Notes: generated from the letters alone by a model not told the origin. A stretch of 64,000 bases of DNA from Sequoia sempervirens (GCA_007258455.2 VDFB02252616.1:124293760-124357759), one strand, 5' to 3'; shown: positions 1-12,600, counted from the stretch's first letter. Numbers and translations are program-made.

Positions 1-577
1 GCACGAACGACTCTTATAGCATTTGATGTAAATTCAAATATTAGTAGTCGATCCTTCACCTTGGTGAGATCATTGGGTGGCTGTCTTCAAACCAAACTGA
101 CATAGTCTCCATCGTGGCAATAAGGGGCCCACCATACTACTCGTTGCCAAGGAGATCCATGTAGCGCTCTCCCATGATATCACAATCAATAAAGACCTTG
201 CAAATTTTGATCACATGATGGTGGGTAACTATGGATCTCAACCATCGAAAATCATGTTCTTTCAACAAAGTCACTAGCCTTGTTATTAACCATTGAGCAC
301 CTTTCTACCGAGATTATAACATCTTCGTTGATTTAAAACATGTGCATCTTATAACAGCTTTAGTAACCCACGACATAATGTATTAAAGATGCATTAAAGT
401 ATTTATCATTCCTTTGGCTTCACCAAATGAGACACGTGGCACTCGCCTGTGATATCAAGATCAATAAAGACAGTGTAGTGAGGTCATCCCAGGATGGCGG
501 GGAATGAATGAGATCACACAGTGATTGATCTATGGCCATGTGAACTTGTCCCTCTACAAAATAAAAACATTTATTAG
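1..577. other. AT-rich intergenic DNA, no gene seen
   Basis: No reading frame here shows a recognisable domain. The only sizeable open frame (complement of 420-620) has no family resemblance and overlaps the left end of the inverted-repeat element that begins at 578. Confidence 0.5.
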
Positions 578-600
578 GGGAGAGGGCCCAGTAGTCATGC
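578..600 (+). repeat. Left terminal inverted repeat
   Basis: 23 bp, exact reverse complement of 1540-1562. It is GC-rich against an AT-rich background. Confidence 0.7.
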
Positions 601-1539
601 GGGGTCCAATAGTCGTGCACTCAATCGTGATGATAATACCCAGTCTTACCACATATTTATACTATATATTGTAAATAAACAATACAAATGTAAATAAAGA
701 AACAACCAAATGTTGATAAAAAATGGAGCCATACTTGAACACATGAGAACCTCTAAATGTTATATGAAAAAAACATAAATACATTTATGAAGAAGTGAAA
801 TAAGTATTTTTTTGTTTCAAATAAAATGTCATAACTCTCTACTATAATTATATCATTTAAAAACTAAAATGTTCATTTAATAAAATAAGATACTCATTTA
901 AACAAGTATTGTTATCATAGTGAAAAAATATTATTCTTATGAGTACAACAATTGGGGTAGCAATGTACAAGCATTGGATAATTTTATATTAATAGTTTGT
1001 CCTATCACAAATATAAAAGGTGAGCACAATAAATAACATGTATTTTCCCATTAAATGTGAAGGATTTTTAAAAAGTTTTAATGTTCAACTATTGGTCCAT
1101 TTTTGTTTAATAAAAGTTGTATTTTAAATAATTATGTGTTGATTTTATAACAACAAATAGATTTTTTGTGTTCAACTATTAGTCCATATGTGTTGAATAT
1201 AAAAAGGTAGAGATATAAAAGATTTATGGTTATCAATAAGTATTTGGTCCACTTAGGTTGTATATTAATTTTCATTTAAATAAAAATATCATATTATACA
1301 AGCAACAAATGATATTTTGTGGATCAACTATTAGGGGTTCCATGACTAAGTTTTGGTCAAACCTTTAAAAATCAAATTTTAGACACTTCTCAAAAGATCT
1401 GCTGATGTGGTGAGTTGCATGATGAGTCACGCCTCCAAACCTTAGTTATAGATAAATAAGAGACTAGTCTACATTTTTAAGAAAAAATGAAGGTTCTATG
1501 ATATTCCAGTCAATTGCTACATGTTGAGAAAGTTAGTTT

Positions 1540-1562
1540 GCATGACTACTGGGCCCTCTCCC
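1540..1562 (-). repeat. Right terminal inverted repeat
   Basis: 23 bp, exact reverse complement of 578-600. Confidence 0.7.
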
Positions 1563-1879
1563 ATAAAGGAATAAGGGGACATCACTAGGCCAATGACAAA
1601 CAATGACATAAGTTGTTTTAATGAGGGGACACAGGACCAACAAAAGAATTAGGAAAAATAAAGTTAGGTAAAGGAAATAAAATGATAAAACAAAAGGGGG
1701 CCCAGCCTAGACAAAGTGACCGGGCTTAAGTCATTTTAAAACCTTCCCAAAAAGTAATGGCCAAATAGATCCCATCCAAGGTGTAAGATGAACACTAGGG
1801 TTTTACATGAAGAGAAGGTAAAACCAAAACCTTAGCTTTCCTTAACCGGAGACACAAAGATAAAATCATAGAGAAATCA

Positions 1880-2465
1880 CTAATACCCTTTCCACCCCTC
1901 TCCCTCTTCTCTCTCTCTCACTACTTCTTTTATACTCTCCCTAATACCTTAATCCTCTTATTCCCTCCTATTCCTCTCTCTCCTCTTCCTCTCTCTCCCT
2001 CTCCCTCATCTCTCTTCTTCCTTTAAACCTCTTTCCTCTAATTCCCTCTTAAACTCTAAACCCCTTCCCTCTTACTCTATCTCCTCTCCTCTTCTTCTCT
2101 CTCTCTCCCAAATCTCCCTTCCTCCTTCTCCTCACAAGACTCCCTCTCCCTCTCTCCTCCCCTCCTCCTTCCCTCTTTCGAGTCGACTCCCTCCCTCCAC
2201 TCCATTTGATCATTTTTTCCCCCTCTATTTCTATTGGTTGTTTTTTCTTCTTGGTTTCCTGAATCTTCTGTTGGTTGGGAATCCTTAATATTCTTCTAAT
2301 TTACCTATGAATTCCAATCAAGCCCCCCCTCTCCCTCTCTCAAGTCTCTCTCTCTCTCACTCACTCTTATCTCCATCCCCTCTACCCTTAACCCTCTACC
2401 CTCTATCTCTCTCCAGCTCCTTCCCTCTCTCTCTGACGGAATCACTCTATCTCTCTCCCCTCTAC
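1880..2465. repeat. CT-rich low-complexity block
   Basis: Degenerate polypyrimidine DNA (CTCTCTC, CCCTCTCC and similar) at about 1880-2210 and 2318-2465, with a short mixed patch between. Leucine/serine/proline open frames here are only translations of CT repeats. Similar blocks lie at 12.7, 13.6-14.6, 15.4-15.9 and 27.0-28.6 kb. Confidence 0.8.
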
Positions 2466-3640
2466 CTATTGGTTGTTTTTACTGTAACCAGTTGGTCTTC
2501 TAATTTACCTATGGAATTTCCAATGATAGCTTAAAGGACCTGGACCAACTAATGAGGATTTTAAAGACCTCCTACACTTTGGGATCTACAAGACCTGGGA
2601 GGGTGATCCCTTAATATGTTTACAACCTCTGCACCATTATCATAAACAACATTAACAACAACAGATAATCTCATTTAAATAGCTCAACATAATTGCATAA
2701 TACTGAATAGAATTGGTTGTTCATCAGTAATATCAACTATTTAGAGCATGAGATAACTACAACACATTCCACAGTGTAAAATAGTCTTTGATTTGCAATT
2801 TGTAGTATGTGCTAGGTAAAGAAAAACAAAATACTGAACCATAGAAATTAGTACAAATAACATTAGTGCCATATATCCTTTGAGGGATTCAAATTCATAA
2901 ACATCTAAGGGTTTATGATAAAATTAACATATAAGATCCTTGAGAACATTGCTTTACAATTTCATCAACATGTATTCTAACCCAATACTACTTATCAAAT
3001 ACTTATACAAAACATATCCACCTACAATCCCATTCAAGCATTTTAATTAATTCCTTGAATTAAAGCCAAAACAGAAATCATACACACCACAAGAGTGAGA
3101 TGAACGAGACAACCCTTGATTATCTTATTCAAAATTCAGATATGCATGTATAATGGAGAGACATGAATTTGAATTAATCATTTCAATTCAAATACCAATA
3201 CTATCATAAAACATCAAATCTCCATGAATTCAAAACCTACTACAAAATGACTTAAAACCTAAATTGCATTTTCCTTAAAACCATCGAACTTTACAATTTT
3301 CTCTGCAAATCTACCTAGACTCGACCAAAAAATATCTAACTTGCTAACCCCTATTTCTAGCCTTGAAATCCTTCTGATAGAAAATAAAGGAGCAAACAAG
3401 CATCAGGCCAAAAAGTAGCTCTCATTTCACATGCTTTTCATTACAAAACTCTTGAGGACAACAACTATACCTTCTTTATTTCTCATCCTATGCCCTATTC
3501 ATGCATCCTACAATTACAATAGTATCCATGGGGCCTCTTACACAAGCTACAATAATCAAAAAAAGTGTAAGAGCCCCTTTATATCATGTTTGGACTACAA
3601 AACCCTCAAAAATAGGGTAACCGAGCTGTATGCCAAGAAA
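2466..3640 (+). repeat. Dispersed repeat R1, copy 1 (uninterrupted)
   Basis: From about 2466 (TTGGTTGTTTTTAC) this stretch is closely similar to 29769-30203 and then to 36283-36805, read in the same direction. The two halves of copy 2 are separated by LTR retrotransposon element B. Copy 1 continues into a segment (about 3418-3643) whose counterpart in the second locus, at 37212-37440, is in the opposite orientation. The open frame at 3431-3643 is shared with that segment, but this reflects repeat identity and no protein family was recognised. Copy 1 serves as the empty site for dating element B. Confidence 0.75.
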
Positions 3641-4177
3641 TGAAGCTTTCTAACTCAAATCAATGTCTTAAGCCCTTAAATCATATTCAAATCAAAGCTA
3701 ACACATATCTTCATGACTTGGAATTGATTTCACATCAAAATATGGCTACATGTGACTGTACAATGTTGCATACACAGGAAAAATATAGAAATTTTGAAGA
3801 AAAACACAAATTTTCAAATATCAAGAACTTGTAATTTAAATCCTCAACCATCAACAACCATTACAATGATCACTTTATTCCTTTTAAAGGCCTTTACACA
3901 TCAACCACTGAACAACCACCTCTACAACTTACTTTTTAATCTTTTATGATCACATGAAACATAAAACATACTAATTTCAAAGTTGTTAACATCACTATTG
4001 AAATGTTTTAATTTTTTGACCTTTTAATCATTAAAAAGTACATTAAATTAATTATGTAATGGAATAAAAATTAAAAACATCATGAATTAATTATGTAACC
4101 ACATAAATCAAATATAATTCTATCAAGAAATTAATATCAAATAGATAATATAATCGCATAACTCATACATTTCAATG

Positions 4178-4660
4178 TCATTGATCTTCTTCTTCATCTA
4201 GCTCTTTGTTTGTATCATCTGATCCAGATTTGACATTGTAAAGATTGGTCATATCATTATCATCGTGATCAATATTAGTTCTGATAATGTCATCATCCAC
4301 ATAGATATCATCTTCATGAACATTAACTCCTACATCATCATGATCTAGTTCCTCCTCTTCGACATCTTCGTCAGGGACATCATCAACTAACTGTTGATCC
4401 TGATCATCATCTACATCATCTTCTAGTTCTTCGGTATCTTCTTCTTCCACCACATTATAATTTACTGACCTTCCTCTTGGATAATGTATAACAACAAATG
4501 AAAAACCTGGTTTAACTGGAATCTCTAAGTAAAATACTTGCTCACATTGGCTTGGAATAACATAGGGCTCATTTCCAACCCACTCAATCAACCTTGTATT
4601 AACCATGGTAAATCCATTATCATGTTCAATAACAGTTCTCTCGTGATCATTTTCATTCAA
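4178..4660 (-). pseudogene. CACTA transposase C-terminal block (DUF4216-like) with acidic tail
   Basis: 160 codons. The first half carries MVNTRLIEWVGNEPYVIPSQ and QVFYLEIPVKPG, the DUF4216 pattern (DPFVLASQ...QVFYV). The second half is a run of Asp/Glu of roughly 80 residues ending in a stop. Such acidic tails are common in the family. It is the 3' end of the gene whose start is at 8858. Confidence 0.7.
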
Positions 4661-5370
4661 TCATAGCCTACACCATAGGAAAACGAACAAAATTAATCTG
4701 AAGGACTTAAAGTCACACTCAAGTATATCATCCAAAAATCCTATAGCATCAATTTTCTAAGACTTTTGGATGTATGTCACTTCTAGATGAAACATCAATC
4801 ACCTGAAAGACTGTAGTTATACCAGAATCACAATTTTTCTTCATGTCATCCAACATTTTGATTCAAAATTTATGACCATTGCACCACATAGCCTTGTGGT
4901 GTTTCACTTGCAATATGTCAAACATGTAAAAATTATTGCAATATCATCAGTTGATAAACATATTTATTCTTGGATGAATGTATGCAAAGAAAACAATCTC
5001 AACATATATATACATCAATATAATTGAAAATAATTAAACAATATGGGCGATTAATATATTTATACGTACCTGTTTATCTCTTAAACCATATGCTAAATCA
5101 ATTTCCCTTTGTGTAACATTGGAATGTCCATTACAATGAGCTTCTTTAATCAATGAAGCCACACCTTCCCATGTTAATGTATGACCAGATTGTTGACATC
5201 GTTCAATCCATACCATCATCCAATCAAGATTGTTTCTGACGTACAAATGTAGTGCATTACACTCTTGACCAACTGTATCAAAAAATAATAATTCACAAAC
5301 AATGTATAATTAGTTAAATACCACAGTATATGACCTTAATTTATAATTGATGTATATTGAAGATGAAAAA

Positions 5371-5793
5371 TTAAATAAGTACAATATACATAAAAAAATA
5401 TATGTAAAATGTATTCCAATTAATCTCCATGACCATCTTATAATTACCTCTCACTTTCCTCAATCTACCTTTCCCCATCAGGTACTCCCCTTTGAATTTG
5501 TTAATGGAGTTGGGATCCCAAATGCAATCTACATGGATCTTTGTTGCAAACTTAGGAAGATATTCGCTAATGTACACCATGGTATGGTATACCATATATC
5601 CCTCCACCATAGAACCCTCAGGATGTGCTCTTTGTCTAACCAAAGCCTTCAAAAATTTCAAGTGCCTCTCAACCATCCATATTGACCTTGTGTGTACAAG
5701 TCTACACAATTCAATCTTCTCAACTTGGTGTATGAGGTAGTGTTCTTGTGCATTGAAAAATGTCAAAGGTAGAAAATTTTTCATTTCACACAT
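5371..5793 (-). pseudogene. CACTA transposase DUF4218-like block
   Basis: The open frame contains LTFFNAQEHYLIHQVEKIEL, LVHTRSIWMVERHLKFLK and RAHPEGSMVEGYMVYH. These match the DUF4218 region downstream of tnp2 in plant CACTA proteins. A following open piece at 5034-5246 is probably a further exon but was not recognised on its own. Confidence 0.75.
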
Positions 5794-6182
5794 TAGACGA
5801 GAATTTTTTCTCTTCCAATAATTTATATCTTCTTTATGGATTTCTTTAGATGACGGTCATTTACAATTGATTCAAGGTGCAAATATATTAACGAGATTTC
5901 ACAAAAATATATAGTATATTACATAACAAGTAAAAATAAATAGAAATTATAAGAAGTATATAATGAATTGAACAAATATCGCTACTTACCTCATGTATTT
6001 TCCAAGATCATATATAACTTGCTTGACATTGTTGTCAAACTTGTCTGGGAGAGATAGAGGTAGAATGTACTGTAACAATTATAAAATGATCTTTTCATTA
6101 TTTTTCAAAAGTAGTAAACATAATACATTGAAAAGTACATGCATTATACAAGTGTGTATAATATACCAAAATAATTACCTTA

Positions 6183-7337
6183 ATGAAGGTATGCCAATCA
6201 TGCGTTTTCATTCCTAACCCAAATTCACCTTTTTTTGTTATTATATTGTTTATGTTCGCAACAAATTCTATGGGAAATCATTTTTTTTGTATGAATTGTT
6301 TTATAGCATTGCTTTGCTACTCTATTAATAACAAAGGAAGGGCACTTATATTAATTTGGTCTCCATCACTATTTAATTAAATGACATTTTTCATTGCATG
6401 ATTGGCTTCCTGAATGTCACTACAAATTTTGACAATTTTTTCTTTGTCATGCCTTCCATCCAATATTTTCCATAATATTTCTATTATATTCTTTTTGATA
6501 TGCATTGTATCAAACAAATGCACTATTTGTAGCTACTCATAGTAGGGTAACCTACTAAATTATCTGGGACAACTTTTTTAGTCCCTGTGGAAGCCGGCCA
6601 TTAATGCCTTGATGACCTTCATGAAGTATATAAGTTAAACAAAATAACAAGGACAATCATTGTCAATTACAATATGAGTAAACGCAACACAATATAAAAA
6701 TATAAATTCAAAACATATCATATATGATAGATAAACAATTTGATTTGATGTATAACCTTGATGATTAATTCTATTATATTCCAACTTCCATATAGGCGAG
6801 GTGTCATTCTTCGTGGTTTTGATGTAGTCTCTTTCTTTCCCATTGAAAAAAAGTTTTTTCAATAGTTTGATACTTATGATTTCTATGGAGGAAGTTCTTA
6901 TACTCATCAAACACCTACTTTCCTAAGCTTGTTGAATGACAAGATTTCATCTGTGGACCACAAATTGGACATGCAAATTTTCCCTTTGTTTGAAGACCTG
7001 CAAGATCATATATAATTGGATTAAATATGTCAATTTTTATATTTATATATAATGAATAGATTATTTTAAAAATATGCATGATATCTACTTCATAAAATTA
7101 AATATTGTTAAAGTGCAGTCGAATGTTTAACATACCACAAAAATGTGTTAGCCTTGGGGCACCATGAATTGTCCATACAAGCATTGCATGGAATTGAAAT
7201 TGCCTTTGTCCTATTGGTGTAGAGATGTCATACATAGTGACACCATTGCATAACTTTAGTAACTCGTCGATAAGAGGCTCGATATATACATTCATATCTT
7301 TAACTTGGTACTTACCTAGTTGAATGAACATAAACAT
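6183..7337 (-). pseudogene. Transposase_21 core, part 2, fragmented
   Basis: Three pieces continue the tnp2 domain on the complement. 7098-7337 reads PLIDELLKLCNGVTMYD and then LVWTIHGAPRLTHFCG. About 6900-7010 reads TKGKFACPICG behind a CAG acceptor. About 6183-6660 includes HLFDTMHIKKNIIE and GMKTHDWHTFIK, the family's HxxDxMHIxKN and LKSHD blocks. Stops and AT-rich gaps (introns or decay) lie between the pieces. Confidence 0.7.
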
Positions 7338-7453
7338 TACATAATTATTATAACCATTTTACTACAATATATATAAATTAATGTACATGACTATTGAATG
7401 AAAATAATATAATTCATTATGTAACAAATAAGACAAATGAGATGCTACTACAT

Positions 7454-8038
7454 TTAAAAGAATTGATGTAAACAAATACCTAGAACAATCATTGACAACA
7501 TTATGTGGTCCCTCTTTATTGACATCCATGGAGGAATGTTATTGTTGATAACAAAAATAGGCCACACCAAGTAAATAGATCTCAGCTCTCCAAATGGATT
7601 GACACCGTCCGCTCCTAATGAATGTTTGAGATTACGAGGTTCTTCTTTAAAGTGTGGCCATTTTTCCTCCATGTCCCTAAATGTAGAACCATCCATAAGC
7701 ATTTGAAGAATGTCATCTCCACTTCTATTCCGTGCATGGTAATCCATAAATTGCACTAAGCTTTCGCACCTAAATAATCGTCGCATACATGGAATAATCA
7801 GAATATAATGAAGAGCCTTGTGAGACACCTTTTTTGTTAGTTGATCTATTTGATATCTACTGATATGACATTTTAGGCATTCTATTGCAAATTCCTGTTG
7901 TTTATGATATATAAGATGATCATTGGGACATGCATCTATTGCTTGATACTCCATTATGATTTCTTTCATAATGTCATATAAATCTCGGTATGAGCAAGGT
8001 AAAATATTTGATGGTGGTAACAAAAATTCACCAATCAA
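7454..8038 (-). pseudogene. Transposase_21 (tnp2) core, part 1
   Basis: 194 open codons. Recognisable family signatures in order are IDACPNDHLIYHK, then SRYQ, IIPCMRRLFRCE, the short MDYHARNR block, GADGVNPFGELRSIYLVWP and NIPPWMSIKRDHIML. This is the conserved centre of CACTA TNP2 proteins. The usual second cysteine pair (CPVC) reads CLKC here. It is the best preserved exon of the gene. Confidence 0.8.
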
Positions 8039-8654
8039 TCTACAACAAAAAATAACTTTTTAATAGAAAGAATATTAATAGTACATATTTCATCCTTTAT
8101 TTACTAGTGATGAACTAACAACAATTAAAATAGATGAAAAAAGATGACATATATGGCATACCTTAACATCCATGAGATTGCTATGTTTGATAAACCATTC
8201 ATAACCTTCAAGTTCAATAGCAACAATACAACAAAGAGGAGTCATTTGGGAGCCTTCATAAAGGGTCTCGTATGCCTTTTCAAGTACAAGTAAATCATGA
8301 ACATCATCAAAGTCATCTCAATCATCATAATCAGCTCTACCACTAAATGTGTCATGGATCAATATATTTTTACCATCATCTTCAACTGTGTTTTCTGGCA
8401 CACGATCATCTTCTTCCATAGGATCATTAACTCCATCTTTGATATTCATAGCTCCATGTTCGTCCGCTTGCAAAACCACATTCTCTAGGCCATGATAATC
8501 TATATCATCTGCCTTAGGGCACCCCACCTTTATAATAATGATAGACATAAATAAACCATGATCATGATCAAGTGATTATATATATATAAAATGTTAAAAT
8601 GGTATAAATATTTACAAATTCAATCAATATAAACACATATAATGAACAACTTAC

Positions 8655-8858
8655 CAATGGACAATAATCATGCCCCCCTTCAACATGACCATGTTGCCTA
8701 CAATGTTTCTCACTTATTGTGATTAAAAGTCATCTCGTCTTTAAGCCCTTGCAATTATTGTAAGGACAATAACATTTCTCATCACCCTTTCTTTTCAATC
8801 TAGCCCACAATCTATCAAGTGTCTCTTCATTTTGTTCTAGACTAATATTATCTGACAT
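8655..8858 (-). pseudogene. CACTA transposase N-terminal exon (transpos_assoc-like)
   Basis: An ATG at 8858 begins MSDNISLEQNEETLDRL. A cysteine motif CYCPYNNCKG and then KHCRQHGHV follow, matching the layout of the zinc-binding-like transposase-associated domain at the start of plant CACTA proteins. One in-frame TGA separates the two motifs. The exon stops at a canonical donor, G|GTAAGT, on the complement. The next exon, about 8318-8545, is acidic and contains another stop. Confidence 0.6.
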
Positions 8859-9337
8859 GATTTTTCTTTACCAAGCTTGACTATTTAGATCTTAAAAAAA
8901 TATCAAACTCACACTCCAATAATTTTTATTCATAGATAGATAACAAAATCTAATAATTCTTGATATTTTACACCAAAAAAATTTGGCATGCAACCACCCC
9001 TGCAAAAGAGAAGATAGTCTGAAGTTAATGACCCCAAAAAACACTTTAAAATGCTAATTCCAAAACTTATTAAATTTTGATTTTACTATGATTTCCAATC
9101 AGTAGACTCCTAAAATCAGAATATTGAACTTGATCAAACTTTCCTACAATGATGGCGGTAGCGAGCTAGTAAGAGCAAGTGACCCATTCCTAAGGAGCAA
9201 CAAATCAGAATCATCATTACTAATGTCAATACGGATTTATCCTTTTAGTTAAAGATGCAATGTGTCACTTCTTATGACAAGCTTATCCCTAGGGCCCTCA
9301 ACATTGAGAGAGCCCTAATCGCACAAGGAAGCACACA

Positions 9338-9540
9338 CTAGTAGAATTTGGAAAATAAATGACTAGGTCACTAAAAATTTGAGTCACAACAACTAAAAAT
9401 AACTAAATTTTGCTCATTTTTTGCAACTCGGCTATAAATGAGTAAATAAATTACTAGTTTGGTTGTTGATTAAAAATTACTTAGTCACACAAATAAAAAT
9501 GACTAAATAGTTAGTCATTTATTTAGTCGCAATCCATTTC
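9338..9540 (+). mobile_element. Possible CACTA element left end with subterminal repeats
   Basis: The sequence begins CACTAGTAGAATTTGG, close to many plant CACTA termini. It then shows repeated GACTA and AGTCA words in both orientations (such as GACTAAATAG and TTAGTCATTTATTTAGTC) up to about 9530, as subterminal transposase-binding arrays do. No matching right end (TAGTG) was located, so element length is unknown. Orientation argues against this being an end of the 4.2-8.9 kb transposase copy. Confidence 0.4.
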
Positions 9541-9559
9541 AATAAAAAATTTAAGGAAT

Positions 9560-9735
9560 CGAGAATATAGCCCGCCAAAATACTCTAAAACTTTAATAAA
9601 CATACCCTAAAACTTTTGTCAAAATCTTATTTTCAGGCGTAACCCACCATAATGGAGTTTTCATTTTAATAAACATACTCTAAAACCCTCATCAAAACAT
9701 TATTTTCAAGCATAGACCGCCAAAATGGAGAAGTG
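9560..9735. repeat. Tandem duplication, ~75-bp unit
   Basis: Two imperfect copies containing AATAAACATAC(C/T)CTAAAAC, followed by CAAAA, TTATTTTCA and CC(A/G)CCA(A/T)AATGG. No coding meaning was recognised. Confidence 0.5.
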
Positions 9736-10141
9736 TTTCAGTAAATAATGATAGAGAATGGTGAGGAGATGTGTGTGAAAGGAGGCATAGGATTCATTGC
9801 TTCTTATATCATTCCTGCTCTGCTCAACAAATCTTACATTGTTCCCACTACTATTTGTAATCTAGGTATTTACTTAAAATATATTTGCATAATCTCAAAT
9901 TCCTTGAGAGACTTTTGAAGTATCAATGTATCCTATATAGGGTTTAGAATGATTTATTTTAATTAAAAAAATAAATAAATGATATATTTCCTTGTAATTA
10001 GATAATGTGGAGATCTCCTAAATCTGCCCCAACACACTATCCTCTTTGGCACTGCATTCATTACTCCAGCTACTAGGGTTTTGCATGTGACATCTTTAAT
10101 ATCTTCATGATTGTGGCTTTTAAACAAATCTCAATCTTTGC

Positions 10142-10508
10142 TTTAATCCTTTTCATAGTAACCCTTGAGTTCCATAATCCACCTTTAATATCTTCTAAGA
10201 ATGTTGTCTTAAGCTAGACTGCATAGTATGCATATAAAGCAAGTCCTTCATACCTACCATTGTTCCAAACCACCACTCACTACCTTGCTTAAAATGTTGC
10301 CTGCTATAAGCACAATAGCATGTTTTAATCATTTTCATGGTAACCCTTGAGTTCCTTAATCCACCTTCAATCTCTTCTAAGAACATTGTCTTAAGCTAGA
10401 CTGTATAGCATGCATATAAAGCAAGTCCTTCATACCTGCCATTGTTCCAAACCACAACTCACTTCCTTGCTTAAAATGTTGCCTCCATAAGCACAATAGC
10501 ATGTTTTA
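10142..10508. repeat. Tandem duplication, 182-bp period
   Basis: Two adjacent copies, about 10144-10325 and 10326-10508. The word ACCCTTGAG recurs at 10161 and 10343, giving a period of 182 bp. The open frame on the complement (10195-10386) spans the junction and has no recognised domain. Confidence 0.75.
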
Positions 10509-12430
10509 AAATCATGGTTGCCAATGATTGACCATTAAGGTCACCACTTTCATCAAGATACAATGATATTTTTGTCTTCAAACTCAAGGCATTATGCAAG
10601 ATAACATTATAAATTGTTTGTTGTGTATGATTTGATTTTCTTGTACATTTACTACTTTGTTAACTTCTTTTAAGATTGGGTATTGCACCCTCAGCTGCAA
10701 TCTCAAACATCTCACTCACTATCACTTGAAGATTTATTTTATGAGCATCCTTCTATAAAATCAAACTATGCCCTATAGATTTTCTACTTACTACAAGGGA
10801 TTCATTGTTTCATGGTATTGTAGATCTTAAGATCCTTCAACATTATTGACACTACTTCATAGTCCACAAGGTATTATTCACTATTCTCCCATCTTTGATG
10901 AGTCTCAAAACACTGCTCAAACATGCAATCCACTACCTCCATTATACATTAATGGCTAAGAAGAAACATTGAACCTATAATTACCACTATTACTTCATTT
11001 GGACAGTCATTCCCTGATTTCATTTGCCTTTTCTAACACTACCAAAAACATTTGAAAAACCCTTAAGGTCAGTAAGGGGGAAAGGAAACTCACTGTTAAA
11101 ATCTCCACTTTACTATGCAAGGTTTGAGCTTTATTATCTTGTCACTGCTCAACCTCTTTTTGATTGTCACATCTCAAGTGATTGTCATTCTTCTTACCGT
11201 AGATTGCATTTACAAATGTCACTAAGCTACATAGTGTGCTTGTTATTGGCTACAATCTTTAGATTGCAAGATTTTGTTATTAGCTACAATGTCTCAATCT
11301 TTCTAGTGTTGCAGCCTCACTAATCCGCTAGAGTTATTGTTTATGTTTTTACAGAGGCCTAGGGTTTGTACCCTAATCATGCTCTTACCAATGCTTTTGT
11401 TGGTATTAAAAAACAACCTTAAATCTTGGGTTAGAAAATTAGTTGTCTTGGAAAAGTTGTGGTATGATCTTGGATTGTATCCTAGAGTGTGTGGGAAGCT
11501 TGTGTTTGATCATTAAGGTATGTAAACCTGATCAGGGAAATGTATCCTATATAGCATGGGTCTTGCTTTAATAATTTCCACAATGGTTATTAGCAGATCA
11601 CATTATTATAGTTTGCGGTAACCCAAGATTGCATTCAATTATGTAGAAAACTTGGTTTGTAGTTTAAGCTATACACTTTTAAGTAACATTCATAAGATTT
11701 AGAAAATCTTGATCACTCTCTAGAATAGCCCATTAAACATGGGTTGTGCTTGAATGCACTACATAATTGATATAATACAACCAATCTGCATATCAACCAG
11801 AGTTATAGGCTCTTTATTGCAGCAAGAGGTAATCACTCTTGGATCATGCTATAATTACATTGTAACCTGTTAAACTTGAGACAACTTGAATGCACCCAAT
11901 GATGATTGACACCTACATTATACAACCTGAATTAACTATATTATATGAGTGGCTCCATTTCAATCACAACATAGCCACATTAAACTTGGGTCACACATGA
12001 ATGCATCATGTATTTGTTATAGTACAACTATGCCACATAACCAATAGAGTTATGGATCACATAATTACAGTCACAAGAATCTGTTCTTTGGTTGTGATCT
12101 TATGGTGATTCCAGACAACAAAATTTGGAAAATAACTTCTCAAAACCCTATACCTCTCTACAAATGGAATATGATGAGATGTTGCTTTAAAATATGATTT
12201 TCAAACCTGGAACTACAAATCTGACTTCACAACTGAATTCTGCAAAAAGACAATGACTACCCTCAACCTGGCGATATCTTCTTGAATTTTTTAATTTTTC
12301 CCAAGAAAATCATCCTTAGTTCTCCACAAACTGTCTCAAGTAGAGCAAAACACTGTCACAATAAATCAGTGAACTCACTTTTCTTTATGTCGGCCACAAT
12401 TTGATTTTTTTCTTATTTTTCATGTTTGTC
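10509..12430. other. Intergenic DNA, nothing recognised
   Basis: A 99-codon open frame at 11024-11323 (plus) has no recognisable domain and no gene-like context. The rest is AT-rich with stops in all frames. Confidence 0.4.
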
Positions 12431-12600
12431 AAAATTTTGATGAAACCTAGGTTCGTCGAAATTTCAACGAATGTCGGGGATAAACTTTTAAAAAATTGAA
12501 AATTACACATCAAATTTTACAAGCACCCAATGATACATGAAATTATACATATTTCGTCGGACATTTTTGTCGGATTTTGCAGTCAAATGAGTTAGTGATA
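12430..12600. mobile_element. Possible CACTA subterminal remnant
   Basis: CpG-containing words in both orientations (GTTCGTCGAAATTTC, AACGAATGTCGGGG, TTTCGTCGGAC, TTTTGTCGGA) resemble the subterminal array at 41834-42400. The patch stands out from CpG-poor surroundings. No terminus was identified. Confidence 0.3.

Larger units (their letters stand above)
578..1562. mobile_element. Candidate non-autonomous TIR element, 985 bp
   Basis: The interval is bounded by a perfect 23-bp inverted repeat. The left end at 578-600 starts GGGAGAGGGCCC and ends GTCATGC, and its exact reverse complement lies at 1540-1562. The interior is AT-rich with no coding potential. It carries three related motifs reading CAACTATT(A/G)G near 1087, 1172 and 1326. 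No clear target-site duplication was found: the left flank reads TTATTAG and the right flank ATAAAGG. The terminal inverted repeats, size and lack of coding sequence fit a MITE-like or deletion-derivative DNA transposon. The superfamily cannot be assigned by eye. Confidence 0.55.
4178..8858 (-). pseudogene. CACTA (En/Spm) TNP2-type transposase gene, decayed
   Basis: Read on the complement, the order of blocks is that of plant CACTA transposases. First comes an N-terminal C/H-rich segment (8655-8858). Next are several blocks of the transposase_21 (tnp2) domain (7454-8038, 7098-7337, about 6900-7010 and 6183-6660). A DUF4218-like block (5371-5793) and a DUF4216-like block with an acidic tail (4178-4660) follow. 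Plausible intron borders are visible, such as the GTAAGT donor at 8654. Several in-frame stops and AT-rich interruptions show it is not functional as read. Its product would bind element ends and catalyse excision and insertion in the nucleus. The CACTA termini of this particular copy were not found. Confidence 0.8.

Noticed and set aside
3431..3643. Conserved 70-codon frame shared with 37212-37442
   Set aside because: Similarity is at the nucleotide level of a dispersed repeat, and no domain or coding signature supports a gene.
10195..10386. Possible hAT or other transposase fragment on the minus strand
   Set aside because: The frame spans a 182-bp tandem duplication and I could not match any transposase motif.
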